Positions 6,596 to 9,609 of a stretch of 9,609 nucleotides of DNA are shown piece after piece (within the stretch, counting starts at the first letter, position 1; every line of letters begins with the position of its first letter). Both the position numbers and the translations under genes were made by a program. The notes below the pieces were generated by a model. It saw only the letters and a program-made list of their open reading frames with translations. It was not told where the DNA came from and did no database searches. This DNA comes from Candidatus Roizmanbacteria bacterium CG09_land_8_20_14_0_10_41_9 (GTDB lineage Bacteria > Patescibacteriota > Microgenomatia > UBA1406 > GWC2-37-13): NCBI GenBank assembly GCA_002774185.1, contig PEZG01000051.1, forward strand, positions 1 to 9,609, written 5' to 3'.

Positions 6596-7384
6596 ATGAC
6601 AAAACTAATTACACTTAATCCATTTAACCAAAATCAAAGAAGACTGTTTCAATTTGGTATCGTTTTTCTTCTTTTAATTTTCTTTGCTATCCTTTTCCTT
6701 CTCTGGAGTAGAAACAGCTCAAATATTGTTTCAGGAGTAATTCTTCATGATTCAGAACTTCAGGTGTTTGATCAAGTCTACGATCGTTTCGATTATCCGG
6801 ATCGAATCAGTATTCATTACCCCTATTTATTAATTATTCAACCGGAGAAGACTTTAACAACAGTTTATGATTTAGACAAAAGAAAAGGGAAGGAGAAATT
6901 TAAGCAAGTTCTCTTGGATTATGACGGGAAGAATATGGTCTACAACGGAAAGGATACATTTTTTAACAATATAGATTTAGGAGTATTGTGCAGTAGTGCG
7001 TTCATTAAGTCTGATGAGGAAATCCTCTGCGTAACTAATATAAATACCTATATTGCCCAATATGGAATAATGAGCATTGATCCTCAATCTAAGCTACAAA
7101 GAATTATTTATCAAACTAATAATCTTATTACAAGTGTAACAATGATTAAGGGAAAGCAATATATTGGAGAAATAGATACTAAAACCAATGAAAATTTTCT
7201 AACGGTTGATGGAAATAAAATAAATGTGCCAAGTCCCATTAATCTTATTTACCCAATGAATAATCAGATTTATGTAGCTTCTTTTAAGAGTGTGTTTACT
7301 AGTAATAAAAATTACTATTATTTAATCCAGGATGGTCAAGTTATTATACAAAGTAGGGATAAAGCCGTTGTTTTGGGAGATTAA
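6596..7384 (+). CDS. Bitopic membrane protein of unknown function, last gene of the secretion operon
   Basis: I do not recognise this protein. The start at 6596 lies 4 bp after the stop of the peptidase gene; the frame is open further upstream (to 6503), but that would overlap the peptidase domain. From 6596 there are 262 residues: a short basic N-terminus (NQNQRRLFQ), one strong membrane helix (about residues 21-37), and a hydrophilic remainder probably outside the membrane. The outer part alternates short beta-strand-like stretches with polar turns, for example YPYLLIIQP, EILCVTN, QYIGEID, NQIYVAS and NYYYLIQDGQVIIQ, a rhythm reminiscent of beta-propeller blades but without a clear WD or NHL signature. 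N-terminal anchor plus outer domain resembles VirB8 in topology, but the strand-rich pattern does not look like its NTF2-like fold. Membership of the operon suggests an envelope part of the system. Its 3' end overlaps a convergent gene. Confidence 0.75.
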   Translation: MTKLITLNPFNQNQRRLFQFGIVFLLLIFFAILFLLWSRNSSNIVSGVILHDSELQVFDQVYDRFDYPDRISIHYPYLLIIQPEKTLTTVYDLDKRKGKEKFKQVLLDYDGKNMVYNGKDTFFNNIDLGVLCSSAFIKSDEEILCVTNINTYIAQYGIMSIDPQSKLQRIIYQTNNLITSVTMIKGKQYIGEIDTKTNENFLTVDGNKINVPSPINLIYPMNNQIYVASFKSVFTSNKNYYYLIQDGQVIIQSRDKAVVLGD

Positions 7385-7598
7385 TTTGTACTCTTTTTTT
7401 ATTCAAAAGTTTGTGGCCAGTTTTTGGTTGATTTTCTACCAAACAAGTTAAGATCGGATTGTTATAACCCATTTCTAAAGCTTTCTTTTTTACAAACGCT
7501 GCGGATTTACCGGTACAAATTATTGTACGTTCATCATCCTTTAAAGTTGCCCATGTACCTTTAAATTTATCCAAAAGATCGATGGGGCCAAATGACAT
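7344..7598 (-). CDS. Small DUF5678-like protein
   Basis: The 84-residue frame starts at the ATG at 7596-7598. Residues about 8-53 carry the pattern I associate with DUF5678: a short helix and F-K-G-T-W-A (DLLDKFKGTWATLKDDE), a strand TIICTGKSAAFVKKKA, and GYNNPILTCL. Members are small proteins of unknown function, common in CPR bacteria and archaea and often near toxin-antitoxin or mobile genes. The remaining tail (about 55-84) is basic, looks unlike the core, and runs 41 bp into the end of the convergent secretion operon. Either single-base frame change in the A5 run at 7421-7425 would end the protein within about 10 codons, so the real C-terminus may be shorter. It lies 89 bp downstream of the Cas4-like nuclease gene on the same strand. 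No Shine-Dalgarno sequence is visible. Function is unknown. Confidence 0.68.
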   Translation of the reverse strand: MSFGPIDLLDKFKGTWATLKDDERTIICTGKSAAFVKKKALEMGYNNPILTCLVENQPKTGHKLLNKKRVQINLPKQRLYPYFV

Positions 7599-7633
7599 AG
7601 GATCTTTTTTTGTTTTCTCGTCTTGCTTATTGG

Positions 7634-7658
7634 GTATATATAAGAACAGTATATATAA
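7634..7658. repeat. Direct repeat of GTATATATAA
   Basis: GTATATATAA occurs at 7634-7643 and again at 7649-7658, one start 15 bp after the other, in the 89-bp gap between the nuclease gene and the DUF5678-like gene. On the minus strand this gives two TATATATAC blocks, either of which could serve as a -10-like element for the small gene, though no good -35 hexamer is placed for them. Simple AT-rich sequence may explain it. Confidence 0.4.
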
Positions 7659-7687
7659 CTTCGTGTTTAATAGCGGATCACCCTTAT

Positions 7688-8365
7688 TTAAAAGGGAATA
7701 TCTTTTTGATCAGAATTATGATGAGTAAGTTCATCACCCGCGTGTCTATATTTACACCATTTACAAGATTTGCTTTCTTCAGGCATTGCACCGGAAAGAA
7801 GTTCATCAACTTCTTTCGCAAAAGATAAAAATCTCTCTTGATCAATTGGTACTTCCAACCATTTTGGAGGAAAATCGAGTCTAGCGATTCCATCGTCAAA
7901 AGAAACCGTATCAGGGTAAAAAATAAGAAGCCCGAGTTTAGTTAACTTAACGGATTTTCCTCTTGCAGGGTTTTCAACAGCAAATTGATAAGCTGCAAGT
8001 TGTGTTTTATATTTATCAATCTTTTCTACATCAGGTTGGCTTATTTTAAGATCAACCAGAATATATGAATTATCGGGACGCCGAACAAGAAGATCGTATT
8101 TCCCTTTTATAAAGACATTTGTTCCGGGAACGGGTTTTGATTCAACCCATCCTTCTTGATTTTCTACAATTCCTTCAGGTAAATCTTTAGAGAGTGATTG
8201 TAAATTTTTACCAACAAGGGTTCCTTGTAAACGAGTATTAATAGCGGAGAAAACACCTGGCATAGGCATACTCGGCTGATAAATCCCATGTTTTACTTTT
8301 AAGCAATAACAAAGTTTACATTCTTCATAAAGGTAAGCAAAATCTGATGGTGAAAGTTTATACAT
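7688..8365 (-). CDS. Cas4/RecB-like PD-(D/E)XK nuclease with four-cysteine iron-sulfur pattern
   Basis: This 225-residue protein has the motif set of the Cas4/RecB branch of PD-(D/E)XK nucleases: Asp91 in IKGKYDLLV (motif II), the D-x-K pair Asp105/Lys107 in YILVDLKIS (motif III), and the Q-x-x-x-Y motif Gln122/Tyr126 in YKTQLAAYQFAVE. Cysteines flank the domain: C16, C19 and C21 near the N-terminus (EECKLCYC) and C201/C204 near the C-terminus (SCKWCKYRH), the arrangement that binds a 4Fe-4S cluster in Cas4 and AddB. It would be expected to cut or trim DNA ends. The opening SPSDFAYLYEECKLC resembles a stand-alone family seen in CPR and other bacteria rather than CRISPR-linked Cas4, and no CRISPR array or cas gene is in the window. 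It lies 39 bp downstream of the OLD-like gene on the same strand, so co-transcription is likely. The substrate is unknown. Confidence 0.85.
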   Translation of the reverse strand: MYKLSPSDFAYLYEECKLCYCLKVKHGIYQPSMPMPGVFSAINTRLQGTLVGKNLQSLSKDLPEGIVENQEGWVESKPVPGTNVFIKGKYDLLVRRPDNSYILVDLKISQPDVEKIDKYKTQLAAYQFAVENPARGKSVKLTKLGLLIFYPDTVSFDDGIARLDFPPKWLEVPIDQERFLSFAKEVDELLSGAMPEESKSCKWCKYRHAGDELTHHNSDQKDIPF

Positions 8366-8384
8366 AGGAGTATTTTTTATTTGG

Positions 8385-8412
8385 ATTGTAATATTTGGAC
8401 ATAATTAATCAA
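8385..8412 (-). promoter_or_regulatory. Possible internal promoter for the Cas4-like nuclease gene
   Basis: On the minus strand TTGATT (8412-8407) and TACAAT (8390-8385) stand 16 bp apart, matching the sigma70 consensus at four and five of six positions. The -35 part overlaps the end of the OLD-like gene. Transcription would begin near 8378, leaving a leader of only about 12 nt. It could let the nuclease be expressed apart from the ATPase, but chance occurrence in AT-rich DNA is quite possible. Confidence 0.3.
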
Positions 8413-9609
8413 AAGCTGCACCCCAACATTTTGAAACAGCTTCAAAGAATAATTTCATTTCAGTTTCAAATTGTTGTCGAGTAATATTATCTCCGACATT
8501 TTGGGCCAAAGTTATTTTTTCGGAACCAGTCATTTTTTTAACCTTAATATTAGTTTTTTTCCAAGTTGCTGGGTAGTACTCTTCAATACTTTCTTGTGGA
8601 GACTCGACGAATTGATTATTTGTCTGAATATATGGGTGATTTGTTAGAAAAGTACTAATAGCAGCCCTATTGGTTTGTTTATCTAAATATAATACCAATT
8701 TCCCTTTATAAATACTTCTTTCTAAAGGCTTAAATATCTGTTCTATCGCATTCATAGAACGTTGCGCCTGAATAACATCTCCATCTGCAGCTATAACTTG
8801 TATATCTTTCCTATCTTTATAATGTCTACGGATTACTCTTGTAACAAACTCTAAATCGCTTTTGCCTTCAACAACGAGGAAGTTTCTAGGAAGCAGCAAA
8901 TCAGCTGGACTTCCCCCGAGAAGTTCATAAATAATATAAGGCTTTTCAAGTTCAATGATCGGGAGGATGCAGGTTATTTTATTAATCTTTTCTACTTTAT
9001 ATATTGATTGATTCGTATGCTCATCTACCACCAGAACTGAAGAATGAGTATTTACTAATACTTGGTCTCCTGCTTCCGATACTTCAATCAATGCGTTTTT
9101 CAGAGCCCTTTGAGCAGTGGGGTGTAAATGTAGTTCAGCCTCATCAATCATAAATAAAAAGTCCTTTGATTCCCCATTAGTTTTTCTAAAGTTCGCGTAT
9201 GCCTGTATTATTGCCAACATTAATGCCCTTTGCATTCCATCTCCCTTTTCAGAAGAATCGTTTTCAATACCATCATCAACTGTCGTTTTAAATTTTTTAA
9301 AAAGGTCCTCTAATTCAGGGTTTTCTACTTTAAACTTAATGTCAACGCAATCAGGAAATTGTTTCTGTAGAAAGGCCGCTACAATTCCTCCAATGTCATC
9401 AATGCTTTTTCTTACCTGAGTTTTCTTTGATGGATCTTCTGCGTCACCAAATAGTTCCGAAAACTGTTTTTTAAAAGCACTATACTGAGGGTCGGACTCT
9501 AACATTTTTTCCAAAACAGCGGAAAACATTTTGCTAATCGGAGTTGCTTTGCCATACTTCGCAACATCCTCAAGAAATTTCTTTGTACTTACATACTCGA
9601 GCGTTGGAA
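8405..9609 (-). CDS. OLD-family ATPase with TOPRIM domain (N-terminus beyond window)
   Basis: The reading frame is open from the right edge of the window (first whole codon ends at 9607) to the TAA at 8405-8407, giving 400 residues of the C-terminal part; the ATG at 9527-9529 is internal, since coding sequence continues in frame beyond it. Visible ATPase elements are the ABC-type signature loop EKGDGMQRALMLA (9247-9209), Walker B FLFMIDEAELHLHP (9157-9116) and the switch histidine in VNTHSSVLV (His at 9046-9044). The Walker A should lie upstream, outside the window. A TOPRIM domain follows: FLVVEGKSDLEFV with Glu at 8869-8867, then IAADGD and YLDKQT (Asp at 8683-8681), and SIEEYYP. This ATPase-TOPRIM order defines OLD nucleases (P2 Old, GajA of Gabija), which act in phage defence or DNA repair. 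The second aspartate of the usual TOPRIM DxD appears to be replaced by Gln. Adjacent genes suggest an operon with the Cas4-like nuclease. Confidence 0.88.
   Translation of the reverse strand, partial: PTLEYVSTKKFLEDVAKYGKATPISKMFSAVLEKMLESDPQYSAFKKQFSELFGDAEDPSKKTQVRKSIDDIGGIVAAFLQKQFPDCVDIKFKVENPELEDLFKKFKTTVDDGIENDSSEKGDGMQRALMLAIIQAYANFRKTNGESKDFLFMIDEAELHLHPTAQRALKNALIEVSEAGDQVLVNTHSSVLVVDEHTNQSIYKVEKINKITCILPIIELEKPYIIYELLGGSPADLLLPRNFLVVEGKSDLEFVTRVIRRHYKDRKDIQVIAADGDVIQAQRSMNAIEQIFKPLERSIYKGKLVLYLDKQTNRAAISTFLTNHPYIQTNNQFVESPQESIEEYYPATWKKTNIKVKKMTGSEKITLAQNVGDNITRQQFETEMKLFFEAVSKCWGAAFD

Noticed and set aside
7347..7400. Possible terminator of the secretion operon: TACAAA (7347-7352) with TTTGTA (7385-7390), then a T7 tract
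   Set aside because: The stem is only six mostly A-T pairs with a 32-nt loop and lies within coding sequence on both strands, so it cannot be supported as an intrinsic terminator.
7610..7828. Plus-strand open frame between the nuclease and DUF5678-like genes
   Set aside because: Most of it is antisense to the nuclease gene, whose C-terminal cysteine motif is well conserved, and it shows no domain pattern.
7688..8365. Reading the Cas4-like gene as evidence of a CRISPR-Cas locus
   Set aside because: No repeat-spacer array and no cas1, cas2 or effector gene is present; the N-terminal sequence fits a stand-alone nuclease family better.
9117..9419. Plus-strand open frame of 100 codons
   Set aside because: It is antisense to the Walker B and signature regions of the OLD-like gene and has a Ser/Phe-rich composition typical of shadow frames.

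Overview
The window looks like a piece of an AT-rich, gene-dense bacterial chromosome, most probably from the Candidate Phyla Radiation (Patescibacteria), with Microgenomates-type lineages as the best guess. The reasons are a compact type IV secretion (T4SS)-like operon of a kind common in those genomes (small two-helix pilin-like protein, VirB6-like membrane protein, PrgI-type protein, VirB4 ATPase, membrane-anchored M23 peptidase), genes that overlap by a few bases, and an absence of recognisable Shine-Dalgarno sequences. TGA is used as a stop at the ends of two genes, so this is not a lineage that reads UGA as glycine. The lineage is inferred from gene content and not proven.

Layout. Bases 1-327 (minus) hold the N-terminal part of a family 2 glycosyltransferase of the dolichol/polyprenol-phosphate mannosyltransferase type. 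Bases 328-846 are a long divergent intergenic region. It contains a plus-strand intrinsic terminator (551-615) that could end a short untranslated RNA, then two palindromes, then a near-consensus sigma70-type promoter (TTGACT, 17 bp, TATAAT) directly ahead of the secretion operon. Bases 847-7384 (plus) are a tight six-gene operon: pilin-like protein, VirB6/TrbL-like protein with a long soluble tail, PrgI-like protein, VirB4 ATPase with a coiled-coil N-terminal extension, membrane-anchored LytM/M23 peptidase, and a bitopic protein of unknown function with a repetitive beta-strand pattern. Together they could build an envelope-spanning channel or pilus: VirB4 powers it, the pilin, VirB6 and PrgI-like proteins form membrane parts, and the peptidase opens the wall. 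No coupling ATPase (VirD4), VirB11 or relaxase lies in the window, so DNA transfer cannot be claimed.

Bases 7344-9609 (minus) carry a second, convergent cluster. From its 5' end it contains an OLD-family ATPase/TOPRIM protein (N-terminus outside the window), a Cas4/RecB-like PD-(D/E)XK nuclease with a four-cysteine iron-sulfur pattern, and a small DUF5678-like protein that overlaps the end of the secretion operon by 41 bp. An OLD ATPase next to a Cas4-like nuclease invites comparison with two-gene defence or repair modules such as Gabija (OLD nuclease plus UvrD-type helicase), but the partner here is different and a joint function is only a hypothesis. The best candidates for something undescribed are this nuclease pair, the possible RNA in the divergent region, and the lineage-specific soluble parts of the secretion proteins.
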